Counted from the first letter of the stretch, positions 9,421-18,795 are shown. The stretch is DNA of 64,000 bases from Bacteroidota bacterium (GCA_023459355.1 JAEWUM010000040.1:62001-126000); one strand, 5' to 3'. Program-made: numbers and translations. Notes: a model not told the origin generated them from the letters alone.

Positions 9421-10527
9421 TTAGAATCCTACAACAGCCTGTAAAGCGAGTCCGCTGAATTTTCCACCATTGCGGATGTCTGTATCAACAAATCCATCGT
9501 AGTTTTGAGTGACATACTCTAATTTTGCCATGATGTTTTTGGTAACAAACCATCCTGCGCTTACCGCCAGCCTGTCAATCGTGACATCTTCAGTATATCC
9601 GTTCAGGCGGGCATTGGCAACATTATACCTGGCTCCGACCCAGAAGTCTTCATTTTTTCCAAATCGATATACCAAATCAGTTGCAATTTGACTTGCAGCC
9701 CGTTCTCCGGTTGTTTCGGTTCTTCCACGTCCATTAGCCGATTCAAAGGTAGTAAATGATTCCAATCCGCCATATTTCACAAATAAGTTGCCCATCATGG
9801 AGGTAACTTTATCTCCAAACCCAGGGTTCAGACGTCCTGATGTAAAAGTGGATGTTGTCAGTGCGTTATCCATCACGCCATAATAATGCGAACCGGCTCT
9901 GTCACCTCCGTACAAGGTGTTGGCATTTGAACCTGCTGTATGATAAACAGAACCTGTCAGACGAACCCGTAAGTCGCTGTTCAGTTGTTTGTCATAACCC
10001 AGTTTCCCGATAAATGCAGGTTTGGATTTTCCGTCGGAAGCACCCGGTACAGGGTCATATCCAAGTACACGTCCGTTAATCATACCATTGGTTGCCGCAA
10101 GTACACCTAAAAATCCATTGTGTGTGACATCAATTTCTGCCCCAATCTCTGTTGTAAATGCATCCATGATATAATTCTCAACAAAAGGATTGTACATGGC
10201 GTTCCCATTATCAGATCTGCGGAAGTGTGCATCCCCGTAGTTGATTTCCATGTGGCCAACCTTGATTGTTGTATAGCGCATGATTTCGTCTAACAAATCT
10301 ATCTTCAGGAATGGCAGCTTGTCGAAACGAATGTATCCTCTCTTTACCCACGTTTCGTTGTGGTGGCGCGATGAAAGATATAAAGCCATATTCATGTAAA
10401 CCCCCTCAGCCAGGTTCACGTCGAAATACAGGTTTGCTACCGCAGTGTTAAATCCCGGTACAATGTTTACCAATGCTGTATTTGGATTGATTAGCGTGTT
10501 GGTAGTATAGTAAAATAAAAAAATAAA
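9421..10527 (-). pseudogene. 5'-truncated outer-membrane porin gene
   Basis: At least 350 residues of a beta-barrel porin-like protein with alternating strands, ending in LALQAVVGF with the terminal Phe typical of outer-membrane barrels. There is no signal peptide and no credible start. The frame is open upstream of the apparent TTG at 10473 for about 18 codons (including TTNTLINPNTALVN) and then meets a TGA at 10528-10530. That is only 12 bases beyond the stop of the Rrf2 gene. The N-terminal part of a normal precursor, with its leader, is therefore missing. The rest is free of stops, so the loss may be recent or an assembly error. Substrate unknown. Confidence 0.7.
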
Positions 10528-10542
10528 TCAGGAAGTTTTAAC

Positions 10543-10971
10543 TTAGTTGAGTAAAGCCTCTATACATGGTCGTTCTTTGACTGCAATTTCTTCTAATGTT
10601 TTACTTTTTAGTATCCTGATAAATTCTGATTTCATTTCAGACCAGTATTTGTTGGCATTGCAGCAGCATTCTAATTCACAGAAATCAGGGTTCTCAAGAC
10701 ATTCAACGATTGTTATCGGTTCAAAAGCCGTATAGATATCGTACATGGTAATTAAATTTGCCGGACGGGTCAGTTTATATCCACTTCCTTTGCCTCTGTA
10801 TGTAGTAATAAGTCCTTTTGATTTTAAGGCAGAAATAATGGCATCAAGGTATTTGTTCGATAATTTCTGACTTTCAGCAATGTCCTTTTGTAATAAACCT
10901 TTAGGTTCATCACAACAAGCAATTGAAATCATTGCCCTCAATCCGTATCGAATTTTAGTGTTGATCTTCAT
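10543..10971 (-). CDS. Rrf2 family transcriptional regulator
   Basis: Winged-helix DNA-binding protein of 142 residues in the Rrf2/IscR family. The N-terminus MKINTKIRYGLRAM, the wing YRGKGSGYKL and a C-terminal Cys cluster (CLENPDFCELECCC) are characteristic. Those Cys residues could bind an Fe-S cluster, as in IscR and NsrR. Its own promoter lies just upstream. The broken porin gene follows directly on the same strand and may once have been its co-transcribed partner or target. The effector is not identifiable. Confidence 0.88.
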   Translation of the reverse strand: MKINTKIRYGLRAMISIACCDEPKGLLQKDIAESQKLSNKYLDAIISALKSKGLITTYRGKGSGYKLTRPANLITMYDIYTAFEPITIVECLENPDFCELECCCNANKYWSEMKSEFIRILKSKTLEEIAVKERPCIEALLN

Positions 10972-10991
10972 TCTGTTCTTTAATCACGGTT

Positions 10992-11020
10992 CAAAAGTAG
11001 ATATTTTTTTTATCCTACAA
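10992..11020 (-). promoter_or_regulatory. promoter of the Rrf2 gene
   Basis: On the minus strand, TACTTTTG (10992-10999) is preceded by TTG (11018-11020) with an 18-base spacer. This is close to the Bacteroidetes consensus. Confidence 0.7.
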
Positions 11021-11121
11021 GTTTTATAGTATAAAAATAACAACAATATGCTATGTCAGATTCTGAAAAGACAGCAAGATAAACATAATGTCATGATAAA
11101 TAGGGAGTGAAATGTTTGGTT

Positions 11122-13989
11122 TTAATGTGCTTGCAGCCAGTTCGTGCCTATCCCGCAATCGGCAATAAGCTTTACCCTAAGGTCAACAGCATGCTCCATC
11201 TCTTCTGTTACCAGATTCTTTACAATTTCCAGCTCTGATGTTGGAACTGAAAAATTTAATTCGTCGTGTACCTGCATGATCATCTGTGTTTGCAGATGCT
11301 CTCGGTTAAGTCGCTCCTGAATCCGGATCATGGCAATTTTAATGATGTCGGCAGCAGAGCCTTGAATGGGCGCATTGATAGCATTTCGTTCAGCATAACC
11401 TCTTACTACACTGTTTTGTGAATTGATGTCGCTGAGGAATCTTTTTCTGCCGAAAATTGTTTCAACATATCCATTGGCTTTAGCTTCCTGAATGGCTTGT
11501 TCCATATAAGCTTTGACAGCCGGATAGGTCTGAAAATAGCCTTCTATCAGTTCTTTCGCTTCAGCTCTTGAGATATTAAGCCTTTCTGCCAATCCGAAGG
11601 TGGAGATGCCATAAATGATGCCGAAGTTGGCTGTTTTAGCTTTTCGCCGCATGTCGGAATCCACCTCCTCAATTGGGATTTTGTAGATTTTAGCAGCGGT
11701 TGCCGTGTGGATGTCATGCCCGCTACGGAAAGCTTCAATCATGTTTTCATCACCGCTCAGATGTGCCATGATGCGAAGTTCAATCTGGGAGTAGTCAGCA
11801 CTCAGAAAAACAGCTTCATCATCAGGAATAAATGCTTTGCGGATTTCCTTACCCTGCGAATCACGGATAGGGATGTTTTGCAGGTTCGGGTTGGTGGAGC
11901 TTAATCTTCCGGTAGAAGTAACCGTCTGATTGAAAGAGGTGTGTACTTTTCCGGTACGCGGATTGATCATCTGCGGCAGTGCATCAATATAGGTGCTGAG
12001 CAGCTTTTTTAATCCCCTGTAATCGAGGATCATTCCCACAATTGGGTGTTTGAATCTTATTTTTTCGAGAATGTCTTCGGATGTTGAATACTGACCAGTC
12101 TTTGTTTTTTTTGCTTTCTCATCGAGTTTTAACTGGTCAAACAAAATTTCTCCGACCTGTGCGGGAGAGGATACATTAAATTCGGTACCAGCAAGCTGAT
12201 GTATTTCTTTTTCCAGGCGCAACATTTCCTCTGTCAGGATTAATGAACTTTGTTTCAAGGCATCGGCATCAATCCTGACACCATTAAATTCCATTCTGGC
12301 TAATACCCGCATCAGCGGCATTTCAATATCATAAAATAACTTTTCGAGTCTATTTCTGCTGATTTCTTCTTCCAGTATTTCTTTCAACTGGAATGTAATG
12401 TCGGCATCTTCGGCGGCATAATCTTTCAGTAGTTCGATGTCAATGCTACGTATGTCCTGTTGGTTTTTACCTTTGCCTCCAACCAGCTCTTCGTAATGAA
12501 TGGTGCGGTAGCGCAAGTAAATTTCTGCCAAATAATCCATCCCATGCCTTAGTTCAGGTTGAAGCAGGTAGTGGGCAATCATGGTGTCGAAAACCTGACC
12601 TTTCAATTCAATACCATATCTGGCAAGCATTAGTAGATCAAATTTGACATTTTGCCCGATTTTGACGATTTGCTCTGTTTGGAAAAAAGCTTTGAATTCC
12701 CTGACAACCTCAGCGCAGGATTCTTTATCAGCCGGTAAATTAACGTAATAAGCTTTCCCTTTTTCGTAACAAAAAGAAAGTCCAACCATATCTGCCGAAA
12801 ATACATCTACGCCCGTTGTTTCCGTGTCGAAACATACAGCTTTTTGCATAAACAGTTGCGAAATCAGGTTGGCACGCTTGGCTTTCGTGTCAACCAACAG
12901 ATAGTTGTGGGGTGTGTTGAGGATGGATTGAAGTCCATTGGTAACTTGTTCCGTGTCAGGAGCAGGTGTTGCTTCAGGTGCTGCGGGTTTTTCTGCTTTT
13001 GTTTGTGTTGCAGCCTTCTCCTGAGATTCTTCTTCACCGAACAAAGACATCTGTCCGTGTTTACTTTTAGCCGGAGCAAACTGTATTCTGGAAACCGGCT
13101 GGTCGGGAGGCAGCGAAGTAAATACATTTTCGAATTTATTGGCAGACATGGTACGAAATTCCAGCTCATCGAACAATGCCTTCAGATCTGTTTCGTTGAT
13201 AGGCTCTACTAAAAAAGCCTTCTCGTCAAATTCAATCGGGACATCAATTTTGATGGTTGCGAGAAATTTAGAAAAATTGATTTGTTCGATGTTCTCTTCT
13301 ACTTTGGATTTGAGTGCACCTTTTAGTTCATCTGTGTGTATAAGCAGGTTTTCAATACTGCCGAATTCTTTGAGCAGTTTAACAGCCGTTTTTTCTCCAA
13401 CACCCGGACAACCCGGAATGTTATCGGAGCTATCACCCATCAAGCCAAGCAGATCGATAACCTGTTCATGACTATCCAGATCGTATTTTGCTTTAATTTC
13501 TGAAGGTCCCATGATTTCGTATCCACCATTGTGTCGGGGACGGTACATGAAGATGTGATCAGATACTAACTGTCCGTAGTCTTTGTCCGGTGTTAACATG
13601 AAAACATCAAATCCTGCTTTTTCTGCCTTTTTAGAAATAGTGCCTATAACATCGTCAGCCTCGAATCCGGGTACTTCAAGCATAGGTATATTGTAAGCAT
13701 GGATAATTTTCTTGATATACGGAACAGAAAGTTTGATGTCTTCGGGAGTAGATTCACGTTGAGCTTTATAAGCTTCATAGGCGTCGTGACGAAAAGTTGG
13801 TCCCGGGGGGTCGAAAGCCACTGCTATGTGCGAGGGTTCTTCTCTTTTAAGTACATCCTCGAGGATATTTACAAATCCGAAAATGGCTGAAGTATTTAGT
13901 CCTTTGGAATTGATTCTGGGAGCCCTGATAAAGGCGTAATATGCTCTGTAGATGATTGCGTATGCGTCTATTAAGAAGAGTTTCTTCAT
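11122..13989 (-). CDS. polA: DNA polymerase I
   Basis: Fills gaps and removes RNA primers during replication and repair. The 955-residue protein has all three domains: an N-terminal 5'-3' exonuclease (MKKLFLIDAYAIIYRAYYA, GLMGDSSDNIPGCPGVG), a 3'-5' exonuclease with intact DTETTG, and a family A polymerase with motif A DYSQIELR, the O-helix RRKAKTANFGIIYG and motif C QVHDELNF. A Pro/Ala/Glu-rich linker of about 50 residues separates the 5' nuclease from the rest. The gene is flanked by gaps on both sides and is probably monocistronic. Confidence 0.98.
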   Translation of the reverse strand: MKKLFLIDAYAIIYRAYYAFIRAPRINSKGLNTSAIFGFVNILEDVLKREEPSHIAVAFDPPGPTFRHDAYEAYKAQRESTPEDIKLSVPYIKKIIHAYNIPMLEVPGFEADDVIGTISKKAEKAGFDVFMLTPDKDYGQLVSDHIFMYRPRHNGGYEIMGPSEIKAKYDLDSHEQVIDLLGLMGDSSDNIPGCPGVGEKTAVKLLKEFGSIENLLIHTDELKGALKSKVEENIEQINFSKFLATIKIDVPIEFDEKAFLVEPINETDLKALFDELEFRTMSANKFENVFTSLPPDQPVSRIQFAPAKSKHGQMSLFGEEESQEKAATQTKAEKPAAPEATPAPDTEQVTNGLQSILNTPHNYLLVDTKAKRANLISQLFMQKAVCFDTETTGVDVFSADMVGLSFCYEKGKAYYVNLPADKESCAEVVREFKAFFQTEQIVKIGQNVKFDLLMLARYGIELKGQVFDTMIAHYLLQPELRHGMDYLAEIYLRYRTIHYEELVGGKGKNQQDIRSIDIELLKDYAAEDADITFQLKEILEEEISRNRLEKLFYDIEMPLMRVLARMEFNGVRIDADALKQSSLILTEEMLRLEKEIHQLAGTEFNVSSPAQVGEILFDQLKLDEKAKKTKTGQYSTSEDILEKIRFKHPIVGMILDYRGLKKLLSTYIDALPQMINPRTGKVHTSFNQTVTSTGRLSSTNPNLQNIPIRDSQGKEIRKAFIPDDEAVFLSADYSQIELRIMAHLSGDENMIEAFRSGHDIHTATAAKIYKIPIEEVDSDMRRKAKTANFGIIYGISTFGLAERLNISRAEAKELIEGYFQTYPAVKAYMEQAIQEAKANGYVETIFGRKRFLSDINSQNSVVRGYAERNAINAPIQGSAADIIKIAMIRIQERLNREHLQTQMIMQVHDELNFSVPTSELEIVKNLVTEEMEHAVDLRVKLIADCGIGTNWLQAH

Positions 13990-14109
13990 CTTTAATATTA
14001 TTTATACATTGATTCAGAACAATCTGAATTCAAATTTGTTTGGACTGTAAAAGTAATTAAAATTAATTCATTTTTAAACCCGATAGCGTGCACTTATAAC
14101 AAATTTGTT

Positions 14110-14117
14110 TACTTTTG
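14110..14117 (+). promoter_or_regulatory. -7 element of the polyprenyl synthase gene
   Basis: TACTTTTG matches TAnnTTTG and lies 25 bases before the ATG. No clear TTG is present at the -33 distance. Confidence 0.55.
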
Positions 14118-14142
14118 CAGCTTGTGAGGAAGAAATGCTTCA

Positions 14143-15117
14143 ATGAATCTTATTGAGTCGGTAAAAGATATCATCAGGCCGGAACTGGAATTGTTTGACA
14201 AAACACTGGTTACGAGTTTGGAAACAGACAATCCCATTCTGGAGAGTGTCAACGGTTATATTTTTCAGCGTGCAGGGAAAAAACTCCGCCCGATGCTGGT
14301 GATTCTGGCTGCCAAAATGGTTGGAGAGGCCAGCCTTTCAACTATCCATGGTTCCATCGCTTTAGAGCTTTTGCATACGGCCAGTCTGGTACACGATGAT
14401 GTGATTGATGATACCTTTGAACGTCGTGGTAGCCAGTCGGTTAATGCCCGTTGGGGAAACAAGGTTGCTGTGCTGTCTGGCGATTACATGCTTTCCGGAG
14501 CATTGATGCAGGTTGCTAAAACAGCCAATGTCGATATTTTCAATGCAGTTGCTTTTATAGGCTTGCAGTTATCTGATGGAGAGCTGTTGCAGTTGAGCAG
14601 TACGCAACAATCCAAAATATCAGAAACAGAATACTTCCGGATAATTCAGAAAAAAACAGCTTATTTATTCTCGGTTTGCATGCAGGTTGGTGCTTTATCA
14701 GCTAATGCCGATAAAAAAAGTATAGACCATCTCATGAAGTTCGGCGAATACCTCGGCTATTGTTTCCAGATTAAAGATGATATTTTTGATTATTATAAAG
14801 ATGTCAATATAGGAAAGCCGACCGGCAACGACATCCGGGATGGAAAAGTAACTTTGCCTTTGATTTATGCGTTGAAAAATGCAGACAAAGAGGAAAGAGA
14901 TAAAATCATTACCTGGATCAATTTAAAAGATTTTACCCACGAGAATATCGCGTATATTACAGATTTCGCAATAAAAAGCGGAGGAGTTGAGTATGCCAAG
15001 GTTCGCATGGAAGAATATAAAAACAAAGCCATCGAAGAACTCAATGGCTTTGAAGATAATCAATATAAAGAAGGATTGATTAAGTGTGTGGAATTTGCGG
15101 TGACACGGACTAAATAG
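14143..15117 (+). CDS. trans-polyprenyl diphosphate synthase
   Basis: Adds isopentenyl diphosphate units to an allylic primer to make the long polyprenyl chain used for quinones (octaprenyl- or similar). The 324-residue protein has the first Asp-rich motif DDVIDD (residues 85-90) preceded by LVH, and the second motif KDDIFDYYKD. Other family blocks are GKKLRP and GDYMLSGAL. Cytosolic. The chain length cannot be set from the sequence. The 3' end runs directly into a CGGAAAA tandem repeat. Confidence 0.93.
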   Translation: MNLIESVKDIIRPELELFDKTLVTSLETDNPILESVNGYIFQRAGKKLRPMLVILAAKMVGEASLSTIHGSIALELLHTASLVHDDVIDDTFERRGSQSVNARWGNKVAVLSGDYMLSGALMQVAKTANVDIFNAVAFIGLQLSDGELLQLSSTQQSKISETEYFRIIQKKTAYLFSVCMQVGALSANADKKSIDHLMKFGEYLGYCFQIKDDIFDYYKDVNIGKPTGNDIRDGKVTLPLIYALKNADKEERDKIITWINLKDFTHENIAYITDFAIKSGGVEYAKVRMEEYKNKAIEELNGFEDNQYKEGLIKCVEFAVTRTK

Positions 15118-15146
15118 CGGAAAACGGAAAACGGAAAACGGAAAAC
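15118..15146. repeat. CGGAAAA tandem repeat (patch 2)
   Basis: Four copies of the 7-mer CGGAAAA directly after the stop codon of the polyprenyl synthase gene. A related CGGAAAG tandem is found near 18.7 kb. Confidence 0.85.
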
Positions 15147-15221
15147 AAAATACAACCTATTTCAGTATCAAACAAACTAAGCACTATTAGTTTTACGCTT
15201 TCCGTTCTCAATTTTGTGCTT

Positions 15222-16100
15222 TCAAAAGTATTTCGTCTCTTTTCCCAAAATCGATGTCAGTAAGTTGTTGGCTAACCTGCTGGCTCCCAATCTGAACATC
15301 TTGTTGTTCAACCATTCCTCTCCCAAAATTTCTTTTACAAGGGTATAGTGTTTTACAGCGTCTTCAGTGGTCACGATGCCACCTGCTGGTTTATAGCCGA
15401 TTTTTTCGCCGGTTTGTTCGTACCATTCTTTTATTGCCTGACACATAATATACGTAGCAAATGGTGTGGCGGCAACCGGAATCTTACCGGTGGATGTTTT
15501 AATGAAATCTGCTCCTGCTGACATCGACAAAACAGATGCTTTTTTGATGTTGGTAGCAGTTTCTAACGCGCCGGTTTCGATAATTACTTTCAAATGAGCA
15601 TCGCGGCAGGCTGATTTTATCTCTGTCAATTCTTCGCGAACTGTTTCATAATCACCGGATAAGAATTTTCCAATTGAAATAACCACATCAATTTCAGTCG
15701 CTCCTTCCATCACAGCCATCGAAGTTTCAGCGATTTTTACTTCGATGAAGGTTTGTGATGCCGGGAAACCACCGGCAGTAGAGGCAATGCCAATGTTCTC
15801 GGTTAGATTTTCTTTGACTGTAGCAACAAAACTTGGATACACACAAATAGCTCCAACATTGGGAATGTCAGGGTAAGACTCTTCAAATTTATTTACCTTT
15901 TGCACCATGTTGAAGATTTGCTCATCTGTGTCAGTGCTGTTCAGAGAAGTTAAATCAATAAGGTTAAGACATTGTTTGTACACCTCGGAACGCATGTTTT
16001 CAGCCATGTGTTTCTCAAGTATGCTGTCAACTTCTTTCGCAACCTGTGCATCATTCAGCTCACAGTTGTATTTTTTGAAAAGTTCGTCGTATTTGTTCAT
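15222..16100 (-). CDS. deoC: deoxyribose-phosphate aldolase
   Basis: Class I aldolase that splits 2-deoxy-D-ribose 5-phosphate into glyceraldehyde 3-phosphate and acetaldehyde in deoxynucleoside breakdown. The 292-residue protein has the Schiff-base lysine in ADFIKTSTGK and the second conserved lysine in GYKPAGGI. It also has EIDVVISIGK and KVIIETGAL. It is longer than the E. coli enzyme because of an N-terminal helical extension, which is common in Bacteroidetes. It lies downstream of the MazG-like gene on the same strand, separated by a dispersed repeat. Confidence 0.95.
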   Translation of the reverse strand: MNKYDELFKKYNCELNDAQVAKEVDSILEKHMAENMRSEVYKQCLNLIDLTSLNSTDTDEQIFNMVQKVNKFEESYPDIPNVGAICVYPSFVATVKENLTENIGIASTAGGFPASQTFIEVKIAETSMAVMEGATEIDVVISIGKFLSGDYETVREELTEIKSACRDAHLKVIIETGALETATNIKKASVLSMSAGADFIKTSTGKIPVAATPFATYIMCQAIKEWYEQTGEKIGYKPAGGIVTTEDAVKHYTLVKEILGEEWLNNKMFRLGASRLANNLLTSILGKETKYF

Positions 16101-16120
16101 ATTCTTTATTTTATGTCGCG

Positions 16121-16202
16121 GTCTCCAGTCTCCAGTCTCCGCTCCGTCATTGCGAGGAGGCGAAGCCGACGTGGCAACCTATTCGTTATTCACTATTTGC
16201 TG
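16121..16202. repeat. composite dispersed repeat patch 3
   Basis: Three parts in a row: a (TCTCCAG)n stretch (16121-16140), a 37-bp element (16144-16180) beginning CCGTCATTGCGAGG, and the TATTCGTTATTCAC-type repeat (from 16179). The 37-bp element matches the reverse complement of 18686-18722 with a single mismatch. The last part contains the stop codon of the MazG-like gene. Confidence 0.85.
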
Positions 16203-16515
16203 CTAAATGCTGATGCCTGTTCAAGTCTCGCTCCGTCTTTTTACGTAAATTTTCTTCAAACGCTTCTGTCAGATTCACACCGGTTTGGTTTGCCAGGCAG
16301 ATTAACACCCAGAGCACATCAGCCATTTCATCTGCGAGCTTATATTCTTTGTCGGATTCCTTGAAAGATTGTTCTCCGTAAGTTCGTGCCATGATACGTG
16401 CCAATTCACCAACCTCTTCCGTGAGGATAGTCATATTGGTGAGTTCGTTAAAGTACCGCACCCCAATTGTTTTTATCCAGTTGTCAACCTGTTGTTGTGC
16501 TTCTTCTATGGTCAT
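16186..16515 (-). CDS. MazG-like nucleotide pyrophosphohydrolase
   Basis: Small all-alpha NTP pyrophosphohydrolase of 109 residues, with the metal-binding pattern EEVGELARI and, further on, ELADEMADVLWVLICLANQ (ExxxD). Such proteins hydrolyse (d)NTPs to monophosphates, perhaps for pool cleaning. Its ATG directly abuts the psd stop codon, so the two form an operon. The last codons and stop (AAANSE end) lie inside the dispersed repeat, so the repeat appears to have replaced or redefined the original C-terminus. Confidence 0.85.
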   Translation of the reverse strand: MTIEEAQQQVDNWIKTIGVRYFNELTNMTILTEEVGELARIMARTYGEQSFKESDKEYKLADEMADVLWVLICLANQTGVNLTEAFEENLRKKTERDLNRHQHLAANSE

Positions 16516-17184
16516 CTATTCGTTTAGTCTTGCAATGATGGTTTCGTTGCCGGTTGTTTCTTCACCGACCGTAACAAATATTTCCGCATCTAAAGGTAAG
16601 AACATATCCACCCTTGATCCGAACTTAATAAATCCCAAATGTTCATTCAAATGACAGGCTTTCCCCCCGTGTGCATAAGTAACAATCCTGCGAGCCAGCG
16701 CGCCGGCAATTTGTCTTACCAATATCTGAGTCTTCGAAGGTGTTTCGATGATGATGGTCGAGCGTTCGTTTTCATGACTTGATTTTGGCAGGTATGCTGC
16801 CATGTGTCTGCCTTTATGGTGTTTTGTCGAAAGCACTGTTCCCGAAACCGGATACCAGTTGGCATGCACGTCGAATACCGACATGAAAATCGAAACCTGT
16901 ATTCTTTTGTCTCCAAAGTATTCATGCTCTTCAGTCGGTTCTACAACCACAATAGTACCGTCGGCTGGGGCAACAATCAGGCTGGGGTCGTCAATTTCTA
17001 CGACACGGGTAGGGTTGCGGAAGAAATAGGTAAAAAAAACCATGATACCTCCGGATATAATGGTGGTTATCGCCAGCAATACATTCGGGAAGCGCAGGTA
17101 AACCAACATGTTCACTGCAAAAAGGATGAAAACCAGTACCAATAAGATTAAGCGGCCTTCTTTATGAATCTTGATGTATTTCAC
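16516..17184 (-). CDS. psd: phosphatidylserine decarboxylase
   Basis: Makes phosphatidylethanolamine from phosphatidylserine; a membrane enzyme with a pyruvoyl cofactor. The protein has two N-terminal hydrophobic segments (LILLVLVFILFAVNMLVYL and a second), the family block PADGTIV and the FDVHANWYPVSG segment. The self-cleavage site is FGSRVD, where Ser becomes the pyruvoyl group. At about 222 residues it matches the short Bacteroidetes/proteobacterial PSD type. The GTG at 17184 (VKYIKIHKEG) is chosen because a perfect promoter lies at 17207-17236, inside any longer reading. Confidence 0.92.
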   Translation of the reverse strand: MKYIKIHKEGRLILLVLVFILFAVNMLVYLRFPNVLLAITTIISGGIMVFFTYFFRNPTRVVEIDDPSLIVAPADGTIVVVEPTEEHEYFGDKRIQVSIFMSVFDVHANWYPVSGTVLSTKHHKGRHMAAYLPKSSHENERSTIIIETPSKTQILVRQIAGALARRIVTYAHGGKACHLNEHLGFIKFGSRVDMFLPLDAEIFVTVGEETTGNETIIARLNE

Positions 17185-17206
17185 GTGTGTGTTTTTTTGT
17201 TCAGAA

Positions 17207-17236
17207 CAAAGGTAAATAAAAGCTTTTATATAGCAA
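17207..17236 (-). promoter_or_regulatory. promoter of psd
   Basis: Minus strand: TTG (17234-17236), a 19-base spacer, then TACCTTTG (17207-17214). A full consensus match, which fixes the GTG start of psd. Confidence 0.85.
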
Positions 17237-17274
17237 AGCAAAGCCAATTTCTTTTAATATCCGACAGAATTGAT

Positions 17275-17282
17275 TAACTTTG
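17275..17282 (+). promoter_or_regulatory. -7 element of purB
   Basis: TAACTTTG at 17275-17282, 44 bases before the ATG at 17326. The longer in-frame ATG at 17296 would sit almost at the expected transcript start. Confidence 0.6.
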
Positions 17283-17325
17283 TGCCTCTTTTGTAGTGGA
17301 TAAAATATTAACTAACTTTCTCATT

Positions 17326-18669
17326 ATGAATCTTTCAATACTTACTGCAATTTCTCCTGTTGATGGTCGTTACCGTTCCAAAACCAATCCTTATGCTCCA
17401 TATTTTTCGGAATATGCGTTAATCAGGTATCGTGTCCTGGTTGAAATTGAATATTTTATTGCCTTGTGCGAAATTCCGCTAAAACAACTTGAATCGGTTC
17501 CTGCTGAGATTTTCCCAAAACTCAGGGCGGTCTATCAGGAATTTTCCGAAGCCGATGCGCAGAGAATCAAGGATATTGAGAAAGTAACCAATCACGATGT
17601 GAAAGCAGTTGAGTATTATATCAAGGAGAAGTTTGATTTGCTTGGTTTGCAATTGTTTAAAGAGTTTATTCATTTTGGGTTGACCTCTCAGGATATCAAC
17701 AATACAGCTATCCCGATGTCGATTCGCGATGCCATGCAACAGATTTATTATCCGGAAATGGGAAAACTTGTTCGCAACATGGAGCACATGGCTGATGAAT
17801 GGCGCGATGTGTCGATGCTGGCTAAAACGCATGGTCAACCTGCCTCTCCTACGAGACTCGGGAAAGAAATTATGGTGTATGTTCACCGTTTGAATCAGCA
17901 ACTATCGTTGTTAAAAGCTATTCCTGATTCAGCTAAGTTCGGAGGCGCAACGGGTAATTTCAATGCTCATACCGTGGCATATCCTACGATTGACTGGAGA
18001 AAATTCGGAAATGCTTTTGTGTCTGATAAACTTGGGCTAAACAGGGAACAGTGGACTACCCAGATTTCCAATTACGACCACATGGCTGCCCAGTTCGATG
18101 GCATGAAGCGAATCAATACCATTCTGATTGATTTCTGCCGGGATATCTGGACCTATGTTTCCATGGAATATTTCAAGCAAAAGATAAAAGCAGGAGAAGT
18201 CGGTTCGTCGGCAATGCCGCATAAAGTAAATCCGATAGATTTTGAGAATGCGGAAGGTAATCTGGGAATGGCCAATGCCATTTTCGAATTCTTAGCAAAT
18301 AAATTGCCGGTATCGCGGTTACAAAGGGATCTCACTGATAGTACTGTGCTGCGAAATGTAGGTGTTCCTTTTTCGCACAGTTTGATTGCTTCTCAGAGTA
18401 TCCTGAAAGGGTTGGATAAGTTGTTGCTGAACGAGATTGCGATTTACAGAGATCTTGATAATACCTGGGCGGTAGTGGCTGAAGGTATTCAAACCATCCT
18501 CCGCAGAGAGGGTTATCCGGAACCCTATGAAGCCTTGAAAGCGTTGACCCGTACCAATGAAAGTATTACAGAGCAGTCGATTAAGGCATTTGTTGATACA
18601 CTTGATGTGGCTGAAACTGTAAAGGAAGAGCTGAAAAGAATTACACCGAGAAACTATACGGGAGTTTAG
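17326..18669 (+). CDS. purB: adenylosuccinate lyase
   Basis: Acts twice in purine synthesis, splitting fumarate from SAICAR and from adenylosuccinate. The 447-residue protein starts MNLSILTAISPVDGRYRSKT. It has HFGLTSQDINNTA, AKTHGQPASPTRLGKE and the fumarase/aspartase signature GSSAMPHKVNPIDFENAEGN. This is the E. coli-like PurB subfamily. It is divergent from psd and ends just before a repeat patch. Confidence 0.96.
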   Translation: MNLSILTAISPVDGRYRSKTNPYAPYFSEYALIRYRVLVEIEYFIALCEIPLKQLESVPAEIFPKLRAVYQEFSEADAQRIKDIEKVTNHDVKAVEYYIKEKFDLLGLQLFKEFIHFGLTSQDINNTAIPMSIRDAMQQIYYPEMGKLVRNMEHMADEWRDVSMLAKTHGQPASPTRLGKEIMVYVHRLNQQLSLLKAIPDSAKFGGATGNFNAHTVAYPTIDWRKFGNAFVSDKLGLNREQWTTQISNYDHMAAQFDGMKRINTILIDFCRDIWTYVSMEYFKQKIKAGEVGSSAMPHKVNPIDFENAEGNLGMANAIFEFLANKLPVSRLQRDLTDSTVLRNVGVPFSHSLIASQSILKGLDKLLLNEIAIYRDLDNTWAVVAEGIQTILRREGYPEPYEALKALTRTNESITEQSIKAFVDTLDVAETVKEELKRITPRNYTGV

Positions 18670-18673
18670 GGAG

Positions 18674-18765
18674 TGAATAGCGGATAGGTTGCCACGTCGG
18701 CTTCGCCTTCTCGCAATGACGGAATGGAGAACGGAAAGCGGAAAGCGGAAAGCGGAGAACGAATA
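18674..18765. repeat. composite dispersed repeat patch 4
   Basis: A GAATAGCGG segment, then the 37-bp element 18686-18722 (inverted relative to the copy at 16.1 kb), then CGGAAAG tandem repeats (about 18731-18755). It occupies most of the gap between purB and the ABC exporter gene. Confidence 0.85.
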
Positions 18766-18795
18766 ACAAATAACTGATAAATAATAACATAGTAA

